Of a stretch of 64,000 nt of DNA, positions 17,745 through 28,348 are shown in pieces. Origin of the DNA: a bacterium. Its GTDB lineage: Bacteria > Vulcanimicrobiota > Vulcanimicrobiia > Vulcanimicrobiales > Vulcanimicrobiaceae. Below the pieces are notes generated by a model that ran no database searches, was not told the origin of the DNA, and saw only the letters and a list, made by a program, of their open reading frames with translations. Numbering within the stretch: position 1 is the first letter of the stretch; each line of letters starts with the position of its first letter. The position numbers and the translations under genes were made by a program. The stretch is from positions 124,001 through 188,000 of the forward strand of contig JAJYCL010000001.1 of assembly GCA_021778415.1 (NCBI GenBank), written 5' to 3'.

Positions 17745-20352
17745 CGTGGCATTTCTTGAATTTTTTACCGCTTCCGCACGGGCAAAGATCGTTGCGTCCG
17801 ACTTTGGGCTGATCCCGATGGGTCGGCTTGTTCGGTTCGCCTTGCCCGCCGATATTCTCGTGCATAACGCGACGTTCGCGCGCGCCGGGAATCGGACCGA
17901 GTAAACTTTGCGCTTCGGCCTCGGAAAGACGGCCGGCAGGTTGCGGTTCGAGCGATCCACTCGGAATCGCTTCAAACTGTTGCGCTTGATCCTGCTGCTG
18001 CTGCATTTCCACCGTAATGCGGAAGACTCCGCGCACGGCTTCATCGGCAATATTGGTTTTTAATCCCTCGAAGATTTCGTAGGCTTCCTTTTCGTACTCT
18101 ACGCGCGGATCTTTTTGTCCGTAGCCGCGTAGACCGATGCCCGTCTTCAAGTGGTCCATCACGTAGAGGTGATCCATCCACTGACGATCGATGATCGGGA
18201 GAAGTAAATAGCGCTGCTCAACGACGCGCATAATTTCCGGGGAAATTTCCTGTTCTTTGGCTGCATAGGCTGCATTCGCCGCATCCAGAAGAATCTTGCG
18301 CAACTCGTCACGATCCTTACCATTGAGATCTTCGAGTTGCACATAGGAACTGACGGGAAAAATGAGTTCCAACATAGCGAGCATCTCGGTCAAATCCCAG
18401 TCCGCCGGATTCTCGTTTTCGGGAGCGTTATTATCCACCGCCTCGTCGATTTTTGCGACGAGCGTCTGCTGGATAAAGGTTCGCGAATCGAATTTCCCTT
18501 CGAGAATCGCACGACGATCCCCATAGATCACTTCGCGATGCTTGTTCATCACGTCGTCATATTCGAGAACATGCTTACGCTGCTCGTAATTGTGATTTTC
18601 AACCTTGCTTTGAGCGCGTTCAATCGATTTCGTCACGAGACCTGATTCAATCGGCGCATCATCGGTAAAACCGACGCGCTCCATGATGTTCGTCATGCGA
18701 TCGCCGCCGAAGAGTCGCATCACTTCATCTTCAAGCGAGATAAAGAATCGACTCGAACCGGGATCGCCCTGACGGCCGCCACGACCGCGCAATTGGTTAT
18801 CGATGCGTCGGGACTCATGGCGTTCCGTACCGATGATATGCAAACCGCCGGACGACGCGACACCATCTCCGAGTTTGATATCGGTACCGCGACCGGCCAT
18901 GTTCGTCGCGATCGTCACCTGCGCCGGTTGCCCGGCATCCTTAACGATCTCCGCCTCTTGTTCGTGATACTTCGCATTGAGGACATTGCACTCAACACCG
19001 CGGCGGCGCAACATCGCCGCAAGAAGTTCGCTCTTTTCAATTGAGCGCGTTCCGACGAGAACCGGACGTCCCTTACCATGTTCGAGAATAATTTCATCAA
19101 CGACGGCGTCGAATTTTGACTTCTCCGATTTAAAGACCAAATCCGAATAGTCTTTTCGCGTCATCGGGCGGTTTGTGGGAATGGTCACGACATCGAGCGA
19201 GTAGATTTCGCGGAATTCGCGCTCTTCGGTCTTGGCCGTACCGGTCATACCCGCTAAGAATTCATATAAGCGAAAGAGATTCTGGAAGGTAATGGTGGCA
19301 AGCGTTTGATCTTCGCCGCGAACTTTGATGCCTTCTTTGGCTTCGATCGCCTGATGAATTCCATCGGAATAGCGGCGACCATACATGAGGCGCCCGGTGA
19401 ACTCATCGACGATGACGACTTCGCCATCTTTGACGATGTACTGCTGATCGCGATGGAAGAGATTCCACGCTTTGAGGGCAGCATTGAGTTGATGGGCAAG
19501 TTCGATGTTTCGCTGTTCGTACAGGTTCGAGATGCCGAGCATCTTTTCAACCTTGGCGACGCCCTGTTCGGTAACGGGAACAGCGTGAGCTTTTTCATCG
19601 ACTGTGAAATCTTCGCCCTTTTTCAGACGTTGCAAAATCTTGGCGAAATTATCGTAGAGGTCGGTGGATTCTTGGCTCGGGCCACTAATGATAAGTGGGG
19701 TACGAGCTTCATCGACAAGAATGGAATCGACTTCGTCGACCAGTGCGAAATATAATTCGCGCTGCACAAGATCGTCGACCGACCACGCCATATTATCGCG
19801 CAAATAGTCGAAGCCGACTTCATTGTTCGTAACGTAGGTAACGTCGCAGGCATAGGCAGCGCGACGTCCCGCTGAATCCAGATCATGCTGAATGATCCCG
19901 ACTTCCAAACCGAGCGCGCGATAGACCGGCCCCATCCACTCGGCATCGCGTCGAGCCAAGTAATCGTTGACGGTGACGACGTGAACGCCGCGACCCAGCA
20001 GTGCCCGCGCGTACACCGGGAGCGTCGCGACCAACGTCTTTCCTTCGCCGGTTTTCATTTCGGCGATGCGACCTTCGAACAAGATTTGACCGCCCATGAT
20101 CTGCACGTCGAAATGGCGCATGCCCAGCGTACGGCGAGCGGCCTCGCGCACGGCCGCAAACGCCTCCGGCAGAAGATCATCGAGCGTCTCGCCGGCAGCG
20201 AGCCGCTCACGAAAACGCGGTGTCAGCCCTCGCAGCTCGTCGTCGGAGAGCGCCTGCATTGCCGGCTCATGCGCGTTCACTGCAAGAGCGGTTTTACGGA
20301 CTCGGGCGACCTCGCGCTCGTTACCGTCAAAAATCGATTTTAAAAAAGCCAT
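17731..20352 (-). CDS. secA: Protein translocase ATPase SecA
   Basis: SecA drives preproteins through SecYEG. The 873-residue product has DEAD-motor features: MKTGEGKT (Walker A, residues about 99-106), DEVD in [37 protein letters not shown] (motif V) and [17 protein letters not shown], and it ends with the SEC-C zinc tail [14 protein letters not shown] that binds SecB or ribosomes. A glutamine-rich stretch (QQQQDQAQQ) precedes the tail. Start ATG 20352 has AAAGG about 12 bp upstream. It is the last gene of the minus-strand envelope block and lies 49 bp from the histidine kinase gene. Confidence 0.98.
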
Positions 20353-20401
20353 GTGTAAGGCATACCTTTCGTCGCCATGGGGAGTTACGCCCCGCTTTCC
20401 C

Positions 20402-22930
20402 TTAGTTTGCGGTCAGAAGGAGGGGAAGTCGCACCGTAAACGTCGAGCCTTCGCCTTCGACGGATGCGACTGATATCGCACCTCCGTGGACATCGATGAT
20501 CTTTCGCGAGACATAGAGACCAACGCCGCTGCCGCTGATGCCTAAATCTCGAGCGTTCGACGCACGCCGAAATCGCGAAAATAGTGAATCCACTTCAGCT
20601 GTTGGAATGCCGATGCCTCGATCCGACACCGTGAGGAGGGCATCTTCGTGATCGGCAAAGACCCGCAACGTCACAACGTCGGAAGAATATTTGAGCGCAT
20701 TGGAAACTAAATTATCGAGAACGTGCGCGAAACGCTGCATGTCGATCGAAACGTCGATCGGCTGTTCCGCACATTCCACAAAAATTCGCGCCGAATCGGT
20801 TCCAAAGCTCGCAACCGCATTACGCACGAATGTTCGAAGGTCGACTCTCTGGCGCGCCAAAGAGAATCCCTCGGCTTGCGACCGCGCGAGCACGAGCGCA
20901 TCCTCGGAAAGGCGCACAAGACGTCGAGCCTGCGTTCCGATCATTTCGATCTCTTCACCGGCGCCCGACGTTTCCACGAGAAGCTCGCAGTACCCGAGAA
21001 TAACTGTCAAAGGCGCCTTAAAATCATGAGCCAGCATTGCAAGGAGATCATCTTTGAAGGAACTCGATTCACGAAGGGCCCGATTGGCTTCTTGCGTTTG
21101 CTCAAATAATTCGGAGTTACGTAGCGCAAGCGAGAGCAGAGCTCCAAGCTCATGCAATATCCGCAGCTCATCGCGAACGAAACGTCGTTCGTTGGCACGG
21201 CCAACGACGAGTGCGGCATCGATACGTTCTTCGATGATCTCTCCGCTATGCGGCGTGAGCGGTATGAGCGCAAAACCGGGACCTTCCAACACACGTAGCA
21301 CTCGACGCTCGTCGATTCGAGCGGTCGATTCGATGGCGATCGTTCGATCCAAAGGAAATGGCAAATGTTTGAGGAGATTCTCAGCGTTCCCGGATTCGGC
21401 AACGACATCGTAATGCGTTCCCATCCATCGCAGGGCGCACGCCGACTCACCATCGACGAGCGTCAGCGCAGTTGCGCACATCAATCCGATAAGCGGCTGA
21501 ACTTCGGCATACCCAAGCATGGCTCGTGCGGCCTCGGCAAGGCGTTCGCGCTCTTGCGCTCGTCGGGCCTCGCGTTCAAACGCTCCAGCGTTTGCAAGCG
21601 CAATTTCGACATGCAACGCAAGCGTTCGCACAAACCCGATACGATCTTCGGCACTCCAATCTGTGTTGAGCGCACCACCGCCGAAGGTCAACATGCCCCA
21701 TAGTGCGCCGTCAACACGCAAGGGAACAATTACGCCTGCGCCATCGACAAACAATGCCTCGCGAATCGATCGCGGCAATAATGGCCCATCCGATGGATCG
21801 AGAGAGCCAAGCGACGGTTCCAATGGTTCACGATCAAAGCGAACGGGAAGGCTTTTGCTATCGAGATCCAACGTACGCCCGGCCCGCAACGTCATGGCGG
21901 CACCGTCGACGGCATAGGCAGCACAATCGGTATGCAATTCATGCGATGCCGTGACGACGAAAACGGCGAGAACTTCATCGATGTATTGCGAATCGCGTAA
22001 TATTCGTACGATTTTTTCGAGCGCTTCGGCGCGTCGTCCGCGTGATCTCTCGCGATCATAAAGAGCAACATTTGCCAATGCCAGCGAACCGTATGATGCC
22101 GCCGTACGCAAGGCCATGATATCGTCATCGTGGAGAACATCATCGGAGCGAAACGACAGCGCAATGACGGCATCCGGTTTCCCTTCGCTACCAATGGGCA
22201 CGTAGCAAAGATCACCATTTACAGATCGAACGGTCGCTCCGGCAAATGCCCGGCGCAACTCTTCGTTGCCGTGAATCGGAGCTGAAAAAACCTCAAAGGA
22301 ACTCGCCTGAAAAGCCTGGGCGATGGAGCGCGCAATTGCATCGACGATTTCAAAGGCTTCGGGAGCACGCCGCATTCGTTCGCTAACTGCTGCGAGGACT
22401 TGCGCTTCTCGAACCGTACGATGCGATTCTGCAAGTTCGGCCGCCATTGCGATGACATCGGCACATGCCCGGGCAAATGCGGATAACTCGGCGAGTTCAT
22501 CGCCCGTCGGAGCCTCGTTGCGATGAAGCGTGATCATGCCGATGCATTCATCGGCATGGCCCATTCCCAAAAACAAAATACCCGAATCGGCGCGGCTCGC
22601 GCTCACTCCCGCCAACGACTTGGTGCGATCCTTCGGAACGAAGAACGCAGAGTCGATTTTGAAGCGTTCTAAACCATGAAGAAAGAGGCGACGCAACTCA
22701 ACGGAATCATCACGAAGCAGAAAAGCGCGTTCCCCGAACGCGCCCATCTTTGTCGGCCCACCCTTGCGAAAAAGAAGGACGCTGGCGCTCTCGATTCCCG
22801 AACTTCGTAATGCCTCAAGGATGACAGCAATCCGCTCGGCGGCAGTACGAACTGCCGCCAAACGACCTACTGCTGCAAAGAACGCGCTAGCGCGCGCAGT
22901 GCTATGGGGAGAATCCCAGACCAATGACAT
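20402..22930 (-). CDS. GAF-domain sensor histidine kinase (orphan)
   Basis: An approximately 842-residue soluble-looking kinase. The N-terminal two-thirds contains several GAF-like repeats (for example the FGERAF...[20 protein letters not shown] unit and the LSSLGSLD...[12 protein letters not shown]-type unit). The kinase core has an H-box [11 protein letters not shown] (His about residue 635), N-box [13 protein letters not shown]1 DRGIGIP and G2 [12 protein letters not shown]. No transmembrane helix is obvious, so it probably senses a cytoplasmic signal, redox state or a small ligand. There is no adjacent response regulator. The ATG at 22930 overlaps the lipoprotein gene end by 29 bp; the longer reading to 23056 lies wholly inside that gene, so I rejected it. 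Confidence 0.85.
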   Translation of the reverse strand: MSLVWDSPHSTARASAFFAAVGRLAAVRTAAERIAVILEALRSSGIESASVLLFRKGGPTKMGAFGERAFLLRDDSVELRRLFLHGLERFKIDSAFFVPKDRTKSLAGVSASRADSGILFLGMGHADECIGMITLHRNEAPTGDELAELSAFARACADVIAMAAELAESHRTVREAQVLAAVSERMRRAPEAFEIVDAIARSIAQAFQASSFEVFSAPIHGNEELRRAFAGATVRSVNGDLCYVPIGSEGKPDAVIALSFRSDDVLHDDDIMALRTAASYGSLALANVALYDRERSRGRRAEALEKIVRILRDSQYIDEVLAVFVVTASHELHTDCAAYAVDGAAMTLRAGRTLDLDSKSLPVRFDREPLEPSLGSLDPSDGPLLPRSIREALFVDGAGVIVPLRVDGALWGMLTFGGGALNTDWSAEDRIGFVRTLALHVEIALANAGAFEREARRAQERERLAEAARAMLGYAEVQPLIGLMCATALTLVDGESACALRWMGTHYDVVAESGNAENLLKHLPFPLDRTIAIESTARIDERRVLRVLEGPGFALIPLTPHSGEIIEERIDAALVVGRANERRFVRDELRILHELGALLSLALRNSELFEQTQEANRALRESSSFKDDLLAMLAHDFKAPLTVILGYCELLVETSGAGEEIEMIGTQARRLVRLSEDALVLARSQAEGFSLARQRVDLRTFVRNAVASFGTDSARIFVECAEQPIDVSIDMQRFAHVLDNLVSNALKYSSDVVTLRVFADHEDALLTVSDRGIGIPTAEVDSLFSRFRRASNARDLGISGSGVGLYVSRKIIDVHGGAISVASVEGEGSTFTVRLPLLLTAN

Positions 22931-24029
22931 TGCCGACGACGGCCAGCGTACTCTTGGGAGCGATATTTTGCGCTCCCGTCGCGCCATTGAGTGGCGAGAA
23001 CACCAAAATTTTATTCGCTCCAGCGTCGGCAACATACACATTACCACTGGGATCAATCTTGATATCCGTCGGCGTTTGTAATTGCGTCAGCGGGCCGGCG
23101 ATAACGGCGATCGGCGCAACATTACCGGATGCTCCGGCGGCAAACACGCGAATTGACGAGCTTCCCGGATCGGCGACGTAGAGAAGTCCGGTGGAATCGA
23201 CGGCAATAGCCGCCGGAGATACGAGTCCCGTGGCCGCACCGATAATTGTGGCCATTGGAGCGACGTTAAAGACCGGGGTAGGCACGGGCGTCGGCGACGG
23301 AGTCGCGGTCGCTCCCGGCGGCGTTGCCGTCGGTGACGGGGTCGGCGACGGCGTGGGCGAGGCAGTTGGCGTCGCCGTCGGCACCGGCGTCGGTGTCGGC
23401 GTCGGAACGACGAATTTTTCAACCGATGCGTTGCCTTGGTTGGTCACATACATATTGTTGCTCGCATCGAAGGCGACGCCGGACGGTTGATTCAATCCCG
23501 TGTTGCTACCGGCGAGCGGCTGCGAAGCGAGCGTGAGCCCACCTGAATTCGAAAAGAACAACACTTGATCCGATGAACCGTTGCCACCAGAAATCGTTGT
23601 GGCCACAGCCATCAAAGCGTTCTTCGTGGAGTAGGCCAAACCGCGAACATGCCCAACGGATGAGAATCCTTGAAGCGGCGAGACGTTTCCGGTCGCTAGC
23701 GCCTTAATGATCGTTATTTGGCTGGCACCGCTTGCCGCATTGTAGTTCGTTACCCAAAGGTTATTGAGGCCGTCAAAGGCCAGATAGTCCGGACCGTTGA
23801 GGCTCGTTGAGGTCCCGCCGATTTGATATTGCGGCGACGCCCCGTTTACCGGGCTGATACCGTAGATCGAGACGGAGTTCTGCGTACTATTCGTCGCATA
23901 CAGCGTCCCCGTGGCGAAATTCGGACCGGTCCCCGTTCCATTATTGATCAGAGCGGTTGACGACGTGCACGCGGCAACCGTGCCAGCAAGCACAATCGCG
24001 ACGAAGCCGTAGGTGAAGGAACGAAGCAT
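22902..24029 (-). CDS. NHL/beta-propeller-like lipoprotein interrupted by a Thr/Pro-rich linker
   Basis: A 375-residue exported protein with a lipobox ending VAAC (Cys21), so it is probably anchored in a membrane by lipid. The mature part has repeats such as GPDYLAFDGLNNLWVTN, QPSGVAFDASNNMYVTNQ and TPTDIKIDPSGNVYVADAG, typical of NHL/SMP-30-like propeller blades. Between two blade groups sits a linker of about 55 residues made of Thr, Pro, Ala, Ser and Val, probably an extended spacer. The function is unknown; such propellers commonly bind other proteins or glycans. GGAG precedes the ATG by 7 bp. It is followed by the kinase (overlap 29 bp) and preceded by a small membrane protein. Confidence 0.8.
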   Translation of the reverse strand: MLRSFTYGFVAIVLAGTVAACTSSTALINNGTGTGPNFATGTLYATNSTQNSVSIYGISPVNGASPQYQIGGTSTSLNGPDYLAFDGLNNLWVTNYNAASGASQITIIKALATGNVSPLQGFSSVGHVRGLAYSTKNALMAVATTISGGNGSSDQVLFFSNSGGLTLASQPLAGSNTGLNQPSGVAFDASNNMYVTNQGNASVEKFVVPTPTPTPVPTATPTASPTPSPTPSPTATPPGATATPSPTPVPTPVFNVAPMATIIGAATGLVSPAAIAVDSTGLLYVADPGSSSIRVFAAGASGNVAPIAVIAGPLTQLQTPTDIKIDPSGNVYVADAGANKILVFSPLNGATGAQNIAPKSTLAVVGNVIGLGFSP

Positions 24030-24053
24030 CGGGTCTCCTTGGGTGAATCGAGA

Positions 24054-24236
24054 TCAAACGTGATGAGTTCCGTGCTGTACCGAGGCGGTTCCTGGCACAG
24101 CATAAGAACGGTGGATTACGAGAAATGTCGCAAACGCGAGGACGAGGACGATGACGACGGCGACGAGCGTCTTGACGGCCACCCGTCGACGATAGGCTGG
24201 CCGGCTAGATTCCGTATCGATTAAGAGGCGAGGCAT
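24054..24236 (-). CDS. Small single-pass membrane protein
   Basis: A 60-residue protein with a basic N-terminus (RPAYRRRVAVK), one strong hydrophobic helix (TLVAVVIVLVLAFATFLVI, residues about 22-40) and a short tail ending GTHHV. I chose the ATG at 24236 because GAGG lies 6 bp upstream; the open frame runs further upstream into the deacetylase gene. No family recognised. It sits between the deacetylase and the lipoprotein and may be co-expressed with them. Confidence 0.6.
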   Translation of the reverse strand: MPRLLIDTESSRPAYRRRVAVKTLVAVVIVLVLAFATFLVIHRSYAVPGTASVQHGTHHV

Positions 24237-24249
24237 CGTATCCTCATGA

Positions 24250-25059
24250 CTATACGGCGTGCCGAGCGGGGTATTCGAGCTGATTTCGCGTTGCCATGCG
24301 GAGCAGCTGAGAAACCGTAACGAAACGGTACCCGGCCGCACGAAAACGCGCTACGACTTCGGGCAGTGCCTCGACCGTCGCGATCTTTCCGCTATGGAGC
24401 AACTCAATCTCCGGCGCGGTCGCCCGCGCCCTCATGTGAGCAACGATATCACGGGGCAAAAGGTCGCGCCAATCGCCTGTGTCGTCGCTCCAAAGGATCA
24501 CCGAGTAGCCGAGATTCTGAATGGTTCGGATCGTTTTTTCCGTATAGCGACCGTGCGGCGGGCGCATCATCGTCCGGATCGCCGGATCGTGGACCATCGA
24601 CCAGAGCTCATCGCGCCCATCGAGCATTTCCCGCCTCACCTGGGCGGATGTCTCGGCATCAAGATCCGGATGCGTCGCGGTATGGTCGGCAATCTCGTTG
24701 CCCCCAGCCTCGATACGCTTGGTAATTCCCGGCCACTGCAGCGCATCACGACCGATGGCAAAGAACGTCGCGTGAATGTGGAGTTGCGCCAGCGTATGCA
24801 GCAGGAGCGGGGTGGTTACGGGATAGGGGCCGTCATCGAACGTCAGGGCGATCAGTTTCGGCCGATCCGTAGCACGCGTAGCAACCAATTCTTTTGCCAA
24901 GCGATCAATGCGCCGCGGAAGCGACGGCGTGAGTAAGGTCGAGAGCCGATCCGAGGGCAGTATGATGATCGGACGGAGCGGATGCGTTAAGCGCGCCACG
25001 GCAAGCACGCCGACAATGACAACGACGAGTAGTGAACCGATAACCAGGAGTCTACGCAA
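24250..25059 (-). CDS. Polysaccharide deacetylase (NodB domain)
   Basis: A 269-residue membrane-anchored deacetylase: an N-terminal hydrophobic helix (LLVIGSLLVVVIVGVLAVA), then the NodB domain with motif 1 ALTFDDGPYP (catalytic Asp of FDD), motif 2 ADHTATHPD (metal His pair), MRPPHGRYT and a late DTGDW. It should remove acetyl groups from N-acetylglucosamine-containing glycan at the cell surface. The neighbouring LCP-family gene, 6 bp away, also acts on surface glycan attachment, so the two are probably one operon with RimO upstream. The start is the ATG at 25059. Confidence 0.92.
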   Translation of the reverse strand: MRRLLVIGSLLVVVIVGVLAVARLTHPLRPIIILPSDRLSTLLTPSLPRRIDRLAKELVATRATDRPKLIALTFDDGPYPVTTPLLLHTLAQLHIHATFFAIGRDALQWPGITKRIEAGGNEIADHTATHPDLDAETSAQVRREMLDGRDELWSMVHDPAIRTMMRPPHGRYTEKTIRTIQNLGYSVILWSDDTGDWRDLLPRDIVAHMRARATAPEIELLHSGKIATVEALPEVVARFRAAGYRFVTVSQLLRMATRNQLEYPARHAV

Positions 25060-25064
25060 AGCTT

Positions 25065-26450
25065 CTAGGCTCCCGGCGATCGCGAAGGCACCGGTAACGC
25101 GTTCGCGGCGTCTTCACCGATGATGACGGTTACGTCGCTCGTCGCCGTCCCCGTCGTGGGAGACGTCGAAGTAATTGTCGCGGCCTGCAACGGAACCGGA
25201 AGCGCGGAGCGCACTTTTGCCCCCGCGAATGCAGTCGCGGAATGTTCCCGAATGAGCGTATGCGCGTGATCCAAACGGCTTGCATTCCCTACCGTGCCGA
25301 TCGTAAAGCCCTGCGCTTTGAGGGCATCGGCCAATCGTTTGGCGGCCCCCGGAATATCGCTGCCGTTTTCCACGTCGATGCGAACGCTTGATGGCGTAAT
25401 TCCCGCTAACGCCATCGCATCCGGCGACGGCTGGGGACTCGGCGGAGCAATCAACATGTTTTGCACGAGTCGAGCGCGAGCAGCATCGTCCGGAACGAGA
25501 TCATCGCCATCAACCCAACTGATATCGGACGTATAGGGGACTTGCTTCGAAACGATATCGGATTTTTTGATATCGGCGAAAAAGGACGCTAACGAGATCA
25601 TCTCCGACTGCGTAAAATCGCTCTGCACGTTATTTTTTACGATATCGAGCAATGGTCCGATCTTCATCGCGGTCGCCAACTTATTGTTTTGCACCTGACG
25701 TACGACGGCATCCATCACTTGCTGCTGGCGCATGATGCGGCACGGATCGCTGCACCAATCGTGGCGGAACCGCGAATAAGCGACGGCTTCCGGCCCGTTG
25801 AGATGATGCATGCCTTCTGTCAAATGCACATGCAGATGCCCCCAATTATCGTCGTAATCGATTCGCCCGCCGGTGCAGTCGGTCTTATAGCGAAGACAAT
25901 CGGAATTCTTAACGTACACGTCGATGCCACCGATGGCATCGATAATTTTCTTGGAAGCATCGATTCGAAAAACGGCATATCGATCAAACCCCGGAATTCC
26001 GAGGAACTGTGCAATAACCTGACGGGCTTCGGTGACCCCACCGTCGGCTTGTGCCTGATTGATCTTTCGTTTGCGTCCGTTTGGAAGTGTCGCGAGCATA
26101 TCGCGCGGCACCGACAGCACATAAATTTTATGATTTGCGAAATCCAGATTGACCGCTTTGATGATATCGCTACGCGAGCTGGTCGAAAACTCAACGTCGC
26201 TATCGGTGTAATCGTAATCGAGCCCCTCTAAGAGCACGAGGATATTCGATTTCCCGAAAACTTGCTCGGGACTCGGCACGAAGCTTTGCGCGATCAACTC
26301 AATTGGGTTACGTTTCGTAATGGCCCCGACGACACCGAATCCAATAATGACGGCAGCGAAGAACACGCCGATCAACGTAAGGATACGCACAACCCGCTTA
26401 GGGGCTTGCCTGGAACGAGGCGAGGGCTCGGGCGCGAGATGCTTACTCAT
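25065..26450 (-). CDS. LytR-CpsA-Psr (LCP) family transferase
   Basis: A 461-residue protein: cytoplasmic tail with basic residues, one transmembrane helix (LTLIGVFFAAVIIGFGVVGAI), an LCP catalytic domain with YVLSVPRDML, KINQAQADGG and AYSRFRHDWCSDPCRIMRQQQVM (the Arg-rich region binding the pyrophosphate), and a C-terminal LytR_C domain from about residue 355 (RIDVENGSDIPGAAKRLADALKAQG). LCP enzymes transfer glycopolymers from undecaprenyl-phosphate to peptidoglycan or another carrier. The ATG at 26450 overlaps the rimO stop by 8 bp. Its neighbour is a polysaccharide deacetylase, again a surface-glycan enzyme. Confidence 0.92.
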   Translation of the reverse strand: MSKHLAPEPSPRSRQAPKRVVRILTLIGVFFAAVIIGFGVVGAITKRNPIELIAQSFVPSPEQVFGKSNILVLLEGLDYDYTDSDVEFSTSSRSDIIKAVNLDFANHKIYVLSVPRDMLATLPNGRKRKINQAQADGGVTEARQVIAQFLGIPGFDRYAVFRIDASKKIIDAIGGIDVYVKNSDCLRYKTDCTGGRIDYDDNWGHLHVHLTEGMHHLNGPEAVAYSRFRHDWCSDPCRIMRQQQVMDAVVRQVQNNKLATAMKIGPLLDIVKNNVQSDFTQSEMISLASFFADIKKSDIVSKQVPYTSDISWVDGDDLVPDDAARARLVQNMLIAPPSPQPSPDAMALAGITPSSVRIDVENGSDIPGAAKRLADALKAQGFTIGTVGNASRLDHAHTLIREHSATAFAGAKVRSALPVPLQAATITSTSPTTGTATSDVTVIIGEDAANALPVPSRSPGA

Positions 26451-27819
26451 GCGTCACCAAGGCGCAAAGCGTGCCGACGAAATCGAACGCAGCTTGCCCA
26501 TCGATGCGAACATCGACGAAATCACCGATCACAGCGTCGCCCGTAAAATAAAGGCCGCCGTCAACGCCAGGGGCCTCGCCTTGAGAACGCCCAAACCATG
26601 CCCGCGTCGCATCGCCCAATTGTTGGCGCGCCGGATCGTTTTTTCGCAAGCGTCGCTCTTCTTCCACAAGCACTCGAACGACGGTTCCGACGCGACGCTC
26701 GCGGGCGATTTCACTCGCGCGCCGCTGCGCATCCCGCAAGCGAATCAAGCGCTTGCGTTTTTCTTTGACAGGTACCGGATCGGGCAATTGCGCGCCGGGT
26801 GTCCCCTCTTCGGGACTGTATTCAAAGAAGCCGACGCGATCTAATCCGGCACGGGCAATCCATTCTTCAAGATACGCGACATGTTCATCGGTTTCACCGG
26901 GGAAGCCGACAATAAATGTCGAGCGCATCGTCACGCCGGGCACACGATTGCGAAAATCTTCGATGATTTCAAGGTATCGCTCACCGTTGCTCGGGCGCAA
27001 CATGGCCCGCAAGACATCGGGATGCGCATGCTGCAACGGCATGTCCATGTATTTACACACCTTTGGTAAACGCGCCATCGCCTCAATGAGTTCGCTGTCT
27101 ACCGTTGCCGGATAAAGATAGAGCAACCGAATCCATTCGAGACCGTCAACCTCATCATTCAAGCGCTCAAGAAGTTGCGCCAAGCCTCCGCGACGCATGC
27201 CGCGGTCACGCCCCCACATTGAACTATCTTGTGCGATGAGAATGAGCTCTTTGGTTCCGTTCGCCGCCAAGGCGTGCGCTTCGGCCAGAATCGACTCCAT
27301 CGAGCGACTGCGAAATTTTCCGCGAAGCTGAGGGATGATGCAAAACGTACACGGGTGATCGCAGCCTTCGGCGATTTTCAGATACGCCGTCGATTTTGGC
27401 GTCGTGATTAAACGTGGAAGAAAATCGTGTTCAGGTTCGGCTTCGAATGCCAAGTTGACGGGGCGTCGCCCGGCTTCGATATCGTCAAGCAGATCGACGA
27501 TCGATGCGTACGCGCCCGTTCCGATTACACCGTCGATTTCAGGAACAAGTGACTGCAGTTGCTCACCGTATCGTTGGGCGAGGCAACCGGCGACAACGAG
27601 TTGTTGGCCGGGGTGCTTGCGGGCGGCGTGCTCCATGATTACATCGGTGGATTCCGCCTTTGCCGGATCGATAAAAGCACAGGTATTGATGACAACCGTA
27701 TCGGCTTGCTCCGAATCAGCCTCGAGCTCGTACCCCGCTGCGCCCAATTTAGCGATCATCACCTCGGTATCGACGAGATTTTTGGCGCAGCCTAGACTGA
27801 CGAAAGAGACTGATGGCAT
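26443..27819 (-). CDS. rimO: Ribosomal protein uS12 methylthiotransferase RimO
   Basis: A radical-SAM methylthiotransferase that modifies an aspartate of ribosomal protein S12. The approximately 458-residue protein has the UPF0004 domain (SFVSLGCAKNLVDTE at the start), the radical SAM cluster CDHPCTFC, the ERGCDHPC-like GCDHPC segment, PLQHAHPDVLRAM, and a C-terminal TRAM domain ending ALVTHE. The ATG at 27819 is family-consistent; an upstream open frame to 27972 is Arg-rich and overlaps the YajQ gene's 3' end. The stop overlaps the LCP gene start. Confidence 0.95.
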   Translation of the reverse strand: MPSVSFVSLGCAKNLVDTEVMIAKLGAAGYELEADSEQADTVVINTCAFIDPAKAESTDVIMEHAARKHPGQQLVVAGCLAQRYGEQLQSLVPEIDGVIGTGAYASIVDLLDDIEAGRRPVNLAFEAEPEHDFLPRLITTPKSTAYLKIAEGCDHPCTFCIIPQLRGKFRSRSMESILAEAHALAANGTKELILIAQDSSMWGRDRGMRRGGLAQLLERLNDEVDGLEWIRLLYLYPATVDSELIEAMARLPKVCKYMDMPLQHAHPDVLRAMLRPSNGERYLEIIEDFRNRVPGVTMRSTFIVGFPGETDEHVAYLEEWIARAGLDRVGFFEYSPEEGTPGAQLPDPVPVKEKRKRLIRLRDAQRRASEIARERRVGTVVRVLVEEERRLRKNDPARQQLGDATRAWFGRSQGEAPGVDGGLYFTGDAVIGDFVDVRIDGQAAFDFVGTLCALVTHE

Positions 27820-27832
27820 TCGACTACGTATC

Positions 27833-28324
27833 CTAACGAAAATTCGTAAATTGCAAGGGAAGTTCGAAATCCCATGCAGTGAGCGCCGATATGACTTTTT
27901 GCAAATCGTCCTTGGATTTGGCTGAGACGCGGACCTGATCGTCCTGATATTGCGTATTGACCTTGAACCCAAGTGATTTTATTTTCTCGGTAACCGCCTT
28001 TGATTTATCTTTTGGAATACCCGAACGCAGGGTAATAACGAGCCGAACGGTCCCGAGGGCAGCCCCATCGACCTTCCCCAGATCCAATGCTCGGATATCG
28101 ATTCCACGCTTCATCGCCTTGGATTGCACGATATCGACAACGTTCTTCATTTTTAATTCGTCATCGGAGATAATGGTGATGATTTTGCCGTCACATTCAA
28201 TCGATGTCTTTGAATTTTTAAAATCAAATCGATTTTCAATCTCGCGACGTGCTTGATTCAGCGCGTTGTCCAGCTCTTGCGCATCGACGCGCGAGACGAT
28301 ATCGAACGAAGATTCGCTCGCCAT
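27833..28324 (-). CDS. yajQ: YajQ-family nucleotide-binding protein
   Basis: A 163-residue YajQ/UPF0234 protein: SFDIVSRVDAQELDNALNQARREIENRFDFKNSK and a C-terminal FGLKVNTQ-type segment (here LGFKVNTQYQDDQVRVSAKSKDDLQ). Family members have tandem ferredoxin-like domains and bind c-di-GMP or RNA/tRNA; the exact role is uncertain. A PilZ protein at 37.4 kb in this window suggests c-di-GMP signalling exists here. It lies 13 bp from rimO and 24 bp from rodZ on the same strand. Confidence 0.93.
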   Translation of the reverse strand: MASESSFDIVSRVDAQELDNALNQARREIENRFDFKNSKTSIECDGKIITIISDDELKMKNVVDIVQSKAMKRGIDIRALDLGKVDGAALGTVRLVITLRSGIPKDKSKAVTEKIKSLGFKVNTQYQDDQVRVSAKSKDDLQKVISALTAWDFELPLQFTNFR

Positions 28325-28348
28325 TGATTACTCCTCCGAGGTGACTTT

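Noticed and set aside
27820-27972. An N-terminal extension of RimO
   Set aside because: Overlaps the YajQ gene and is Arg-rich without family similarity.
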